A DNA stretch of 28,590 nt from a virus: the IMG/VR virus record IMGVR_UViG_3300020472_000128, positions 1 to 28,590 of that record; one strand, given 5' to 3'. Numbering within the stretch: position 1 is the first letter of the stretch; every line of letters begins with the position of its first letter. Made by a program: the position numbers and the translations under genes. Shown here piece after piece: positions 14,607 through 21,760 of the stretch. The notes beneath the pieces are model-generated. The model saw only the letters and a list, made by a program, of their open reading frames with translations. It had not been told where the DNA came from and searched no databases.

Positions 14607-15262
14607 TGATCATGTCACCAAAGAAGAAGCCCAGCGCCGAGGAAGAAAAGGATAAAGAAGAGTCACAGGAAGCCTCAGAAATGACAACAGAGCAGCTAGC
14701 CGCTGCGTTGGGTCTTGAACCAGACGAAGAAATGCGCATCGTCGGACTCTATGGCGACATTACAGAATCCAAATCTCGCGAATGTTTAAGTGGCATGCTT
14801 GTGCTGCACAACTCTGGAAAGAGAGAAGAGGAGGGCAAGGAGATATGGGATCCTATGGAGTTCATTATCTCTACCTACGGCGGCAGCGCAGACGACATGT
14901 TTGCCCTCTATGATATAATGCGTGTTATCCAGAAAGACTGTGAGATTCACACTTTCGGGCTTGGTAAGGTCATGTCGGCTGGCGTGTTACTGCTAGCAGC
15001 AGGCACCAAGGGCAAGCGTAAGATTGGCGCTAACTGTCGCGTCATGATCCATTCGGTCATCGGCGGCAATCATGGCTCGCTGCATAACCTAGAAAACGAA
15101 ATGGACGAAATTAGAAACTCGCAAGAAAACTATGTTAATGCGCTGGTTAGAGAAACCAATCTGACAAAGCGTACACTCAAGAGACTGTTAGAAAGAAAAG
15201 TCAACGTATACCTATCAGCCACGGAAGCGGTTGAGTATGGCATTGCGGACATTATTGTTTGA
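14606..15262 (+). CDS. Second ClpP-like protein, triad Asp apparently replaced by Asn
   Basis: A 218-aa ClpP-fold protein. After a charged Lys/Glu-rich N-terminal ~28 residues come RIVGLYGDI, EFIISTYGGSADDMFALYD, GKVMSAGVLLLAAG (nucleophile Ser124) and CRVMIHSVIGG (His149), again with Ser-His spacing of 25. At the position of the ClpP catalytic Asp (RDNFMSAEEA) it has KVNVYLSATEA, placing Asn200 there. It may therefore be weakly active, inactive like cyanobacterial ClpR, or use another acid. It follows a membrane-anchored protein and precedes the endolysin gene. Its acidic/basic N-terminus is absent from the first ClpP-like protein at 9284, so the two are diverged paralogues rather than a recent duplication. 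Confidence 0.85.
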   Translation: MIMSPKKKPSAEEEKDKEESQEASEMTTEQLAAALGLEPDEEMRIVGLYGDITESKSRECLSGMLVLHNSGKREEEGKEIWDPMEFIISTYGGSADDMFALYDIMRVIQKDCEIHTFGLGKVMSAGVLLLAAGTKGKRKIGANCRVMIHSVIGGNHGSLHNLENEMDEIRNSQENYVNALVRETNLTKRTLKRLLERKVNVYLSATEAVEYGIADIIV

Positions 15263-15269
15263 GGTTTCA

Positions 15270-16202
15270 ATGGACAAAGTATTCTACAACAAGTCGTCGC
15301 AGGACTCATTAGGTTGGGTTCCTTCGTGGTTTGGTTGTGAATATAATGACGACGAACTGGTTGCTGCTGTAAAAGAGTGGCAGAAAGAGAATGATCTGAC
15401 AGCAGACGGATTAGTTGGACCCGCGACTTATCGCCGCATCTGGACCGAGCGAGAAGCAAGCATTTCTGATCATGAGCCCTATCCGTCACCCTACACCAAG
15501 GGCAAAGGCTGTACAGACCAAAAATATATTGTCCATAACGGAAAGTTTATAGAGATTGATTGGGACAAGGTTGTTCTATGGGACGATGCCTTGGGGCTGG
15601 ACTGTGAGCCGGGCAGCTACTATGACTATGCCGGCAAGCCAGATCGCAAGCCCACCATCTTTGTCAACCATTGGGACGTGTGCCTCTCATCAGAATCCTG
15701 CGCGATTGTCTTGGCACGTCGTGGAATTTCAGTTCACTTTTGTATTGACAACGATGGCACTATTTATCAATTGCTGGACACTCAGCATGGAGCATGGCAC
15801 GCTGGCATCGGCAAGGTTAACCATGCATCTATAGGCGTGGAGATCAGCAACGCATACTACACCAAGTACCAGAGTTGGTATGTTAAGAATGGCTTTGGCG
15901 AACGCCCGATACAGGACGGCGCGTGGGTTCATGGAAAAAAGCTCAAACCTTTTACAGATTTTTATCCAGTGCAGATTGAGGCGCTGAAGGCACTGTGGAA
16001 AGCGGTGCATCAAGGTATCGGGATCCCGTTGGATGTTCCTGTTAAGAACGGCGAAACATCCACAGTGGTACATAAGGATGCGTCCCGAGCAAAGTTTAAA
16101 GGATTTGTTAGCCATTATAACCTGACAAGCAGGAAGATTGACTGTGCTGGTCTGGATTTATTAAGGTTAAGTAACGAAGTAAAAGCAGAAATTGAGGACT
16201 AA
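15270..16202 (+). CDS. Endolysin: peptidoglycan-binding domain plus N-acetylmuramoyl-L-alanine amidase
   Basis: Cuts the amide bond between muramic acid and the stem peptide of peptidoglycan to release progeny. In the 310-aa product, residues ~25-60 (DELVAAVKEWQKENDLTADG then GPATYRRIW) are a PG_binding_1 repeat. An Amidase_2/PGRP-type zinc domain follows: FVNHWDV (His134), FCIDNDGTIYQLLD, HAGIGKVNHASIGVEIS and GFVSHYNLTSRKIDCAG (His282, Cys292). These three are the likely zinc ligands, as in T7 lysozyme. Start set at ATG 15270 with GAGG upstream. There is no signal peptide, so a holin or similar is needed for export; a coiled-coil/TM protein at 19548 is one candidate. Confidence 0.9.
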   Translation: MDKVFYNKSSQDSLGWVPSWFGCEYNDDELVAAVKEWQKENDLTADGLVGPATYRRIWTEREASISDHEPYPSPYTKGKGCTDQKYIVHNGKFIEIDWDKVVLWDDALGLDCEPGSYYDYAGKPDRKPTIFVNHWDVCLSSESCAIVLARRGISVHFCIDNDGTIYQLLDTQHGAWHAGIGKVNHASIGVEISNAYYTKYQSWYVKNGFGERPIQDGAWVHGKKLKPFTDFYPVQIEALKALWKAVHQGIGIPLDVPVKNGETSTVVHKDASRAKFKGFVSHYNLTSRKIDCAGLDLLRLSNEVKAEIED

Positions 16203-16209
16203 TTAGTAT

Positions 16210-17889
16210 ATGAGCAATAAAGAATTGGATCTGCTAATCGAGCAGTATTTTGGCACCGTTGCTGCGCCAACATTAAACTTGGAGATGTTGGTTGAGATGA
16301 TTGAGGATTCGTATCCCGACATCACAGCGCGATCTGATCCTGCCGGTCTTGATCGCGGACCAAACCCTGAGATGATCGCAACACATGTCCCTGCGAATTT
16401 TGATCGAGCCACCGTTGAGAACGTGGTCGCGCAAATGACGGGAAGCCCCGACCCAGCGATGGTTGACCGGGTGATGCTTCATCTAACAAACCCACAGGGT
16501 CTATCAGATAAGGGCTCCCCACAGGCACAGATTAACGAAGGTCGCTTGCCGCCCGAGCAGTGGAAAGAGATTTATCGTCAGCTACTAATGGTTGGCGTAG
16601 ACTCAGATATGGTTGAGGCTATTCGGCTCCTAGCCGACAGCGGTATGAGCAAGGATGATCTACAGGCGATGCTAACACAACAGTCGATGCAAGATGCTCG
16701 CGGCATGCAGCAGATGAACGAAGAGCAGACTGCTGGTCAAAAGTTTGTATTATCGCTTCCCAAGTACACGCCCACTGAGGCATGGGGAAATCCAGATCAC
16801 ATGGATCGGGAACAGGTAAACAATATCTTTAAGGTTGTTCGTGGTGGTACTTCTATCGAAGGTCGAATCCAATACCTTAACGAATTCCTCGACCCAGCGA
16901 AGGCGAAGCGCAGGACCAGCCCCCGAGTCATTATCAACACAATGATTATTATTGAGAGCCTTAAAGCTGCAATGAATCACTTTAACGAGTCGTCTGCTGG
17001 TTTCGTATTTGAGGCATTCATGGCTGCGCTAACTGGCGGACATCAGGAGGCTGGACGAGTCAAGGGTACGCTGCCTATTGAAGACTTCGTTGCCTTCAGT
17101 CAGTATGGCGGCAAGAATATCCCAGTGAGCCTCAAGTTGCTGGGCAAGAGCACCGGCGTTAAAGGAAGCTTTACTAACCTTGTGGACTTTTTGTTCGTAC
17201 GTGGCGAGCCTGCCATCAAATACCTTGTTGCATACAAGACCAAGGAAGAGGGCGGCGCAGTCGGAGCACTAGAAATCTGGGAGTTCGACATTACGAGAGA
17301 GAACCTGACTACTTTCTTGGCTGGTGGCTCAAAGAAAACCCGAGCCCTGTTGGGCGATGTGTCTGTTGACGCTCTCAATGCTGCAATCCAATCGGGAGAT
17401 CAGGAACAGCTTGCTGCAGTTATGACACAGGCTCCCGGCTATACCAAGCGCGGCATGTTGCACAAGCAAGTCGCGCCAGAACCGGAAGAGCAAGAGCCGC
17501 TTGATGAATCATTAACCTTTTACCAGCGCGAGAAAATCCTTATGCAAGAAGAGCGCGTGTTGGCAGAGGGTCGCGGTGAAGATCCTTCACAGTGGGAGGT
17601 GTCATTCGGCATGATTAAGAAGCTGGGCGGCAATATCAACTTGCAAGGTCATGGCAACCTTGATTTTACTGAGAAGCGATTCAACGCTATCGCAGAGATT
17701 TACGCGAAGACTCTAGAGGGTCGTGTTACCGATCTGCTTGACGGTGTTCAGAATCTAACCACAAATATCGGTGAATACTTTTCGTCTCGCCAACGTAGCA
17801 CAGCCATTACTCACGGGCAAGAAGCTATGCAGGATGCAGAGGTCGTTAAGTCGTCGCTTGAAGAAGATATTTCCGCTGATTCTGAATAA
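16210..17889 (+). CDS. Unknown 559-aa protein with PD-(D/E)XK nuclease-like pattern
   Basis: The N-terminal ~180 residues are helical with repeated short DP/PN motifs (RSDPAGLDRGPNPEM, SPDPAMVDRVM). Residues 258-330 carry a core like restriction-endonuclease folds: AGFVFEAFMAALTGG (Glu268), LPIEDFVAF (Asp292), then NIPVSLKLLG (Lys309 in SxK) and GSFTNLVDFLF. The order helix-E, strand-D, strand-xK matches PD-(D/E)XK enzymes, with Ser in place of the usual acidic residue two before Lys. The C-terminal part has a Glu/Pro linker (APEPEEQEPLDE) and a helical end. Such a nuclease domain could process DNA, but a structural virion role is equally possible. Only seven bases separate it from the endolysin gene, and the ribosome site is weak. 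Confidence 0.75.
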   Translation: MSNKELDLLIEQYFGTVAAPTLNLEMLVEMIEDSYPDITARSDPAGLDRGPNPEMIATHVPANFDRATVENVVAQMTGSPDPAMVDRVMLHLTNPQGLSDKGSPQAQINEGRLPPEQWKEIYRQLLMVGVDSDMVEAIRLLADSGMSKDDLQAMLTQQSMQDARGMQQMNEEQTAGQKFVLSLPKYTPTEAWGNPDHMDREQVNNIFKVVRGGTSIEGRIQYLNEFLDPAKAKRRTSPRVIINTMIIIESLKAAMNHFNESSAGFVFEAFMAALTGGHQEAGRVKGTLPIEDFVAFSQYGGKNIPVSLKLLGKSTGVKGSFTNLVDFLFVRGEPAIKYLVAYKTKEEGGAVGALEIWEFDITRENLTTFLAGGSKKTRALLGDVSVDALNAAIQSGDQEQLAAVMTQAPGYTKRGMLHKQVAPEPEEQEPLDESLTFYQREKILMQEERVLAEGRGEDPSQWEVSFGMIKKLGGNINLQGHGNLDFTEKRFNAIAEIYAKTLEGRVTDLLDGVQNLTTNIGEYFSSRQRSTAITHGQEAMQDAEVVKSSLEEDISADSE

Positions 17890-17894
17890 ACAAT

Positions 17895-17923
17895 TTGACA
17901 ACCCCGTGTAGTTGGGGTATAAT
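17895..17923 (+). promoter_or_regulatory. Perfect sigma70 promoter of the chaperonin gene, with spacer dyad
   Basis: TTGACA at 17895-17900, 17-base spacer, TATAAT at 17918-17923: every hexamer base matches consensus. The spacer and first -10 base contain the dyad ACCCC (17901-17905) and GGGGT (17914-17918), which could be an operator. The heat-shock CIRCE element is not present. A ribosome site (AGAGGTG) and TTG start follow at 17948. Confidence 0.85.
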
Positions 17924-17947
17924 AAACCATAATATAAGAGGTGTATA

Positions 17948-19537
17948 TTGTCCAAACAATACAGTAGTGGTGCAGGCTTAAGTCAGAAAATCATGGATGG
18001 CGTTAACCTGCTGGCTGACTATACAGCCGCAACTTTAGGACCGAAAGGCAGGAACGTAATCCTGCAGACCGCCAACGGTACTCCCGTCATCACTAAGGAT
18101 GGTGTAACCGTGGCGAGACATGTGGACTTAGACGATCCGTTTGAGAATGTCGGAGCCCAAATTATTAAACAGGCTTCGAGCCAGACAAACTCTATCGCCG
18201 GCGATGGAACCACCACTGCAACGGTGTTAGCAAGAGAAATTTTAGAACAGTCTCAACGCTACCTTGCGTCGGGGATGTCTCCTATTGAATTGAAGAGAGG
18301 CGTGGACAAGGCAGTAGAAGGAATAGTTATTAACCTTCAGGACATGGCTCAACCGATTAAGAGCAAAGAAGATATTGCTCACGTCGCCACGATCTCAGCA
18401 AACAATGATAGAACTCTTGGAGACTTGGTGGCTACTGCGGTTGACAGCGTTGGTAAAGACGGCGCTGTGACTGTAGAAGAGGCTCGCAGCTTGGAAACAA
18501 GCCTTGATTTGATAGAGGGATTCAGGTTTGCATCCGGCTATGTCGCGACAGCTTTCATTACAGACCCCCGACGCCGGCAAGTGCGCTATGAGAACCCGTT
18601 GATTATGGTGACCGATGCCAAGATCGAGCGTGTAGATGAGTTGCTGCCCGTGCTGGAGATTGCTGACCGAAGCAGCCGTCCGCTGATTGTGGTTGCTGAC
18701 GATGTAGAGGGTCAGGCTTTGGCTGCGCTTGTCATGAACGCCATCAGGCGACAAGAAATGAACTCAGGCATTAAGGTGGCAGCAGTGAAGGCTCCTCGCT
18801 ACGGTGAAGACCGGCTCAATATTATGCAGGATTTAGCTTTGTCTGTTGGTGCAACCTTCATCACTATTTCAAAGGGCTTGTCGCCAGAACAAGTAACCTT
18901 GGAACATTTGGGATCGTGTAAGACTATTGAGATCACCAAGGGTGGTACAACTGTTGCCGGCGGCGCTGGAGACTTTTCCAAGATTGATGAGCAGATTAAT
19001 AACCTTAAGGCAGAGTTGGCTCAAACCGAATCTCTACATGAGTGCGAAAAGATCCAAGAACGAATCACCCGTCTCGCTAGCGGCGTTGCCGTCATTCGCG
19101 TTGGAGCAGCCACCGAGATCGAAATGACAGAGAAGCGCCATCGCATCGAAGACGCGCTTGAGGCAGTCAGGTCTGCGCAACAGGAAGGTATTGTGCCGGG
19201 CGGCGGCGTTGCCCTTATCCGCGCAGCAGCTTCGCTGGAAACAGCGTGCGACAATGAGGAGCAGAGATGCGGGGTAGAGATTGTTAAGAACGCAGTGTTT
19301 GCCCCACTTTTCCAGATGGCAAAGAATGCAGGAGAGAGTCCTGACCTGATCTGTGCTAAGGTTTTAGAGTCGGAAGATGATATGGGCTGGGATTTTCACG
19401 CTGGGTGCATGACCAAGATGATTGATTCGGGAGTAATCGACCCGGTTAAGGTGACTCGCAGTGCTCTGCAGAATGCTGCATCGGCGGCTGGGACTTTATT
19501 TACAACCAGTCACGCGGTTATCGAGACAACAAACTAA
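17948..19537 (+). CDS. groEL: GroEL-type chaperonin (Hsp60)
   Basis: ATP-driven folding chamber. The 529-aa product covers all three domains. Equatorial: TLGPKGRNVIL, TKDGVTVA (Asp51), then AGDGTTTATVLA (Asp86) and, near the end, HRIEDALEA (Asp402), QEGIVPGGGVALI. These aspartates match E. coli Asp52, Asp87 and Asp398. Apical: GYVATAFITD, IADRSSRPLIVVADDVEGQAL, KVAAVKAPRYG. A few extra residues (RRQEMNSG) sit in the apical domain relative to E. coli. The Gly-Gly-Met tail is missing. It begins with TTG behind AGAGGTG. Phage GroEL genes are known from some large phages (for example phage EL of Pseudomonas), so this is not unique, but a GroES-like gene also lies at 3541. A bacterial contig is unlikely given the neighbours. 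Confidence 0.96.
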   Translation: MSKQYSSGAGLSQKIMDGVNLLADYTAATLGPKGRNVILQTANGTPVITKDGVTVARHVDLDDPFENVGAQIIKQASSQTNSIAGDGTTTATVLAREILEQSQRYLASGMSPIELKRGVDKAVEGIVINLQDMAQPIKSKEDIAHVATISANNDRTLGDLVATAVDSVGKDGAVTVEEARSLETSLDLIEGFRFASGYVATAFITDPRRRQVRYENPLIMVTDAKIERVDELLPVLEIADRSSRPLIVVADDVEGQALAALVMNAIRRQEMNSGIKVAAVKAPRYGEDRLNIMQDLALSVGATFITISKGLSPEQVTLEHLGSCKTIEITKGGTTVAGGAGDFSKIDEQINNLKAELAQTESLHECEKIQERITRLASGVAVIRVGAATEIEMTEKRHRIEDALEAVRSAQQEGIVPGGGVALIRAAASLETACDNEEQRCGVEIVKNAVFAPLFQMAKNAGESPDLICAKVLESEDDMGWDFHAGCMTKMIDSGVIDPVKVTRSALQNAASAAGTLFTTSHAVIETTN

Positions 19538-19547
19538 TTAAAATACT

Positions 19548-19874
19548 ATGGCACCTGATATTTCAGAAAATGTTATTACCATGATGGAACTGAACCAGTC
19601 GATGGCTATCCTTGGTTCCAAGATTGACTTGCTTAGTAGCGGCATTGACGGTATTAAAACCGACATTGATGGCATGGCTGATGACATTTCTAAGATCAAG
19701 GAGGCAATGTACAATCCCGATCAGGGACTGTACGCTCGACACGCCCAGCTTGAGGCACGCATCCAGCAGTTAGAAGCATGGAAGGCGAGCAACACTAAGG
19801 TTGTGTGGTCTATCGTAAGTTTGACGATAGCACTAGTTATGAATAGCATTTGGGGAATGATTACAGCTTCCTAA
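19548..19874 (+). CDS. Coiled-coil protein with C-terminal membrane segment (holin-associated type?)
   Basis: A 108-aa product: residues 10-80 form a heptad-like coiled coil (LNQSMAILGSKIDLLS, DGMADDISKIKEAM, HAQLEARIQQLEAW), with GLYARHAQLE before it, and residues 84-106 are a membrane segment (VVWSIVSLTIALVMNSIWGM). This coil-then-tail-anchor plan resembles XhlA-type lysis accessory proteins, which work with a holin and endolysin. The endolysin gene lies at 15270, but two unrelated genes intervene, so a lysis role is inferred with modest confidence. No clear ribosome site; it starts ten bases after groEL. Confidence 0.65.
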   Translation: MAPDISENVITMMELNQSMAILGSKIDLLSSGIDGIKTDIDGMADDISKIKEAMYNPDQGLYARHAQLEARIQQLEAWKASNTKVVWSIVSLTIALVMNSIWGMITAS

Positions 19875-19880
19875 ATGCAG

Positions 19881-19901
19881 TATCTATTCGGAGTATAGAT
19901 G
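19881..19901 (+). promoter_or_regulatory. AT-rich stem-loop presenting the ribosome site and start codon
   Basis: ATCTAT (19882-19887) and ATAGAT (19895-19900) can pair, leaving GGAG in a seven-base loop and the ATG at 19899-19901 partly in the stem. The stem has mostly A-U pairs, so it is weak; it could give temperature-sensitive translation or be chance. Confidence 0.3.
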
Positions 19902-20198
19902 AGAGTTAACATTACTTATTCAGAAGAGTTGGAAAGGATTCCCGACTTGATTGCTGAATTTATGAGAGAGAGCGGCAAGTCTTTGCTGTTCTTGTCTAAT
20001 CATGTCGGCGCGATTGATGACGGCACGATAAAAGATGTGCTGAGAGGTGAAGAGATACTTGAAGTCATCGATAAAACTCGCCAGAGCCTTGCAGCCATCG
20101 ACCAGCGCCTTCAAGACGCCGCGTCCTTGTTGTCGGGCTACAACAATGCCATCAGAGGAGAGGTTCGTGACGACGAAGATCCAGCCGAATCCATCTGA
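19899..20198 (+). CDS. Unknown small helical protein
   Basis: A 99-aa product with CGGAG upstream of ATG 19899. It reads as alpha-helical with SEELERIPDLIAEFMRE, LRGEEILEVIDKTRQSLAAI and LQDAASLLSGYN, and an acidic end (DDEDPAESI). No metal or catalytic motif and no membrane segment is seen. Its last ~30 bases overlap the next gene in another frame. Not recognised. Confidence 0.6.
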   Translation: MRVNITYSEELERIPDLIAEFMRESGKSLLFLSNHVGAIDDGTIKDVLRGEEILEVIDKTRQSLAAIDQRLQDAASLLSGYNNAIRGEVRDDEDPAESI

Positions 20199-20406
20199 TA
20201 GCAGGTTTACTGCGGGCGACCTTGTATACATTCCGCAAGATGTTCAGTTATGGGCGTGGGGAGAGGGCTCGGTTTTCAGCACGCCTGCCCCAACAACAGG
20301 TATTTTTATCGAGGAAAGAGATGCGGGTGTTCTGCTTTTTATCAAAGGACGCAGGATGATGGCTAAGAAAGCCCACATCTATCCTTATGCACAGGAGAAG
20401 AAATGA
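20167..20406 (+). CDS. Unknown small beta-rich protein
   Basis: A 79-aa product starting at GTG 20167, just after AGAGGAGAGG; the same frame is open further upstream but has no ribosome site and reads as noise. FTAGDLVYIPQDVQLW, TGIFIEERDAGVLLFIKGR and KKAHIYPYA alternate strands and turns, consistent with an SH3-like barrel. It overlaps the previous gene by 32 bases and the next ATG by four. Function unknown. Confidence 0.6.
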   Translation: MTTKIQPNPSDSRFTAGDLVYIPQDVQLWAWGEGSVFSTPAPTTGIFIEERDAGVLLFIKGRRMMAKKAHIYPYAQEKK

Positions 20407-20696
20407 AAGGAATCAAGCTAGTAGAATTATATGAGCAGCCTGTTTCAGCAGAAGAGAAGTGGACACTACGAGAAGTTGTGGTGAATCCCGATTATGTTGT
20501 TTGCCTTAGACCGGACTACCGGGCGCCCGCTTTGTTACGCGAAGGTGCTTTGCCGGAAGGTTTAGACGAGCGCCAAGAGTTCACAAAGATTCAGATGAGC
20601 CGGGGAAATGGTGGCTTAGATATTGTAGTGGTTGGCGGCATCGCTCTTATCGAAAACAAGTTAAATGTTCAACAGCGCAGTCTACTAAAAGGATAA
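20403..20696 (+). CDS. Unknown small protein
   Basis: A 97-aa product with AGGAG five bases before its ATG. Predicted mainly beta: IKLVELYEQPV, LREVVVNPDYVVCLRPD, FTKIQMSRGN and GLDIVVVGGIALIENKL. The last block, in which a strand leads to VVGGI, resembles small phage or flagellar-type proteins that set residues with a V.G....I pattern, but I would not name a family. It sits in a row of small coupled genes. Confidence 0.6.
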   Translation: MKGIKLVELYEQPVSAEEKWTLREVVVNPDYVVCLRPDYRAPALLREGALPEGLDERQEFTKIQMSRGNGGLDIVVVGGIALIENKLNVQQRSLLKG

Positions 20697-20698
20697 GG

Positions 20699-20989
20699 AT
20701 GCCAATATTATTTTATCATGTCTACGGAACAGGGCAAGACCCGTTCGCGATAGAATCCCTTAAACAGTTAGATCGTTCGGGTTACGAGTATGCATTAACC
20801 TTTCTGGACAAGAGCCCTGAGATGGCGATTCTGGTAGGAAAGAAATATCGATGGCCAACCTTGCCCCTAATCATAAAGTGTGATATAAATGGGGATGAAG
20901 AAGTAATTGGTGGCTTTCACGATCTTAAGGATCATTTAGGACTCAAAGATGAAAACTGTAGCGACTGCAGCAAAAAACGAAAGAAGTGA
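20699..20989 (+). CDS. Glutaredoxin-fold protein without the active-site CxxC
   Basis: A 96-aa product. After ILFYHVYGTGQDPFAIESL, where a glutaredoxin would have CPYC, there is no cysteine. The rest of the fold is kept: ALTFLDKSP, RWPTLPLIIK (cis-Pro at Pro56) and EEVIGGFHDLKDHLGL (glycine pair before the last helix, as in Gly-Gly-X-Asp of glutaredoxins). A CxxC appears at the extreme C-terminus (ENCSDCSKK, Cys87 and Cys90). It may be a degenerate thioredoxin-fold adaptor, or one that uses its tail cysteines, possibly linked to reductase re-reduction. Start ATG 20699 behind AAGGATAAGG. The next gene starts inside it. Confidence 0.65.
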   Translation: MPILFYHVYGTGQDPFAIESLKQLDRSGYEYALTFLDKSPEMAILVGKKYRWPTLPLIIKCDINGDEEVIGGFHDLKDHLGLKDENCSDCSKKRKK

Positions 20990-21416
20990 TATTAAAGAGT
21001 ACATCGACAGGATTGTAGTTTTTTTAGATATCGAATACAAGCTGCCTGTTGTGTTTGAGCGAGACGGCGAGACCGCTCTGTTTCATGCCAAGCGCGGCAT
21101 TGTGGACGGCGATTTTATTGTTGTTGACAATCGCGTAGCTCTTGAGAAGCAGCTTTATCTGCTTCTACATGAAACCGGACACGTTCTCTTACGTGAATGC
21201 GAGATCGAACACGAACGGCGCTTCCCTGCTGCTGTACTGAAGGGCAAACGTATTACCCGCGCCCACAAGATCGACACCCTTAGAGAAGAAGTAATGGCTT
21301 GGGAAAAAGGAAGAGAGCTAGCTTCAGATTTTCAGATCCCGATTGATGATAAGTTGTGGCACTCGATGGTTACGAATGCCCTGCATAAATATTTGAAGTG
21401 GAGCATTAATGCCTAA
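20949..21416 (+). CDS. ImmA/IrrE-like zinc metallopeptidase domain protein (tentative)
   Basis: A 155-aa product with LLLHETGHVLLRE (His74, Glu75, His78), the HExxH-type zinc site, followed by LREEVMAWEKGRELA, where the Glu-Ala/Met-Trp pattern supplies the third ligand in ImmA/IrrE-type proteins (DUF955). Those enzymes often cleave repressors or stress regulators. No helix-turn-helix is attached. The start overlaps the previous gene by 41 bases, so the exact beginning is unsure. Phage examples could blunt host regulation, but the target is unknown. Confidence 0.7.
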   Translation: MKTVATAAKNERSDIKEYIDRIVVFLDIEYKLPVVFERDGETALFHAKRGIVDGDFIVVDNRVALEKQLYLLLHETGHVLLRECEIEHERRFPAAVLKGKRITRAHKIDTLREEVMAWEKGRELASDFQIPIDDKLWHSMVTNALHKYLKWSINA

Positions 21417-21759
21417 TATCAACTTTTTCTATGGACTTTGTTTCTTTACTATGGGTCATATCTGTGCATGGTTTCAATTAAATTCTCAGTTTGCATGGGA
21501 GTGGTGGAAAGACAAGCCTTTATTGGCGGTTGGCATCTACTCTATCCCTGTTGGGCTGAGTTTCTGGATGGCTACTCGTTATATTTTTGAGGAAACAGGA
21601 GAGGCGTGGTCGGCACGATTCATGGGATTCGCTGCATCATACTTTGTATTTCCAGTGCTTACATGGCTCTTGTTAAACGAAACCATGTTTACGACTAAGA
21701 CTATGGTGTGCATTTTTCTTTCATGCTGCATCATGGGTGTACAACTATTTTGGAGGTGA
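21409..21759 (+). CDS. Four-transmembrane protein (DMT/SMR-like)
   Basis: A 116-aa product with four hydrophobic segments at about 6-23, 37-60, 68-90 and 97-115. Size and topology match small multidrug-resistance or drug/metabolite transporter half-proteins. The end SCCIMGVQLFW after a polar loop (NETMFTTKT) and the segment FVFPVLTWLLLNE, with a Pro in the third helix, resemble EamA/DMT helices. The conserved Glu in helix 1 of true SMR pumps is absent, so transport is only a guess. It has GGAG before the ATG and overlaps the previous stop. Confidence 0.65.
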   Translation: MPNINFFYGLCFFTMGHICAWFQLNSQFAWEWWKDKPLLAVGIYSIPVGLSFWMATRYIFEETGEAWSARFMGFAASYFVFPVLTWLLLNETMFTTKTMVCIFLSCCIMGVQLFWR

Positions 21760-21760
21760 G

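Noticed and set aside
17930-17950. CIRCE heat-shock operator before groEL
   Set aside because: No TTAGCACTC-N9-GAGTGCTAA-like repeat is present; only the unrelated ACCCC/GGGGT dyad is seen.
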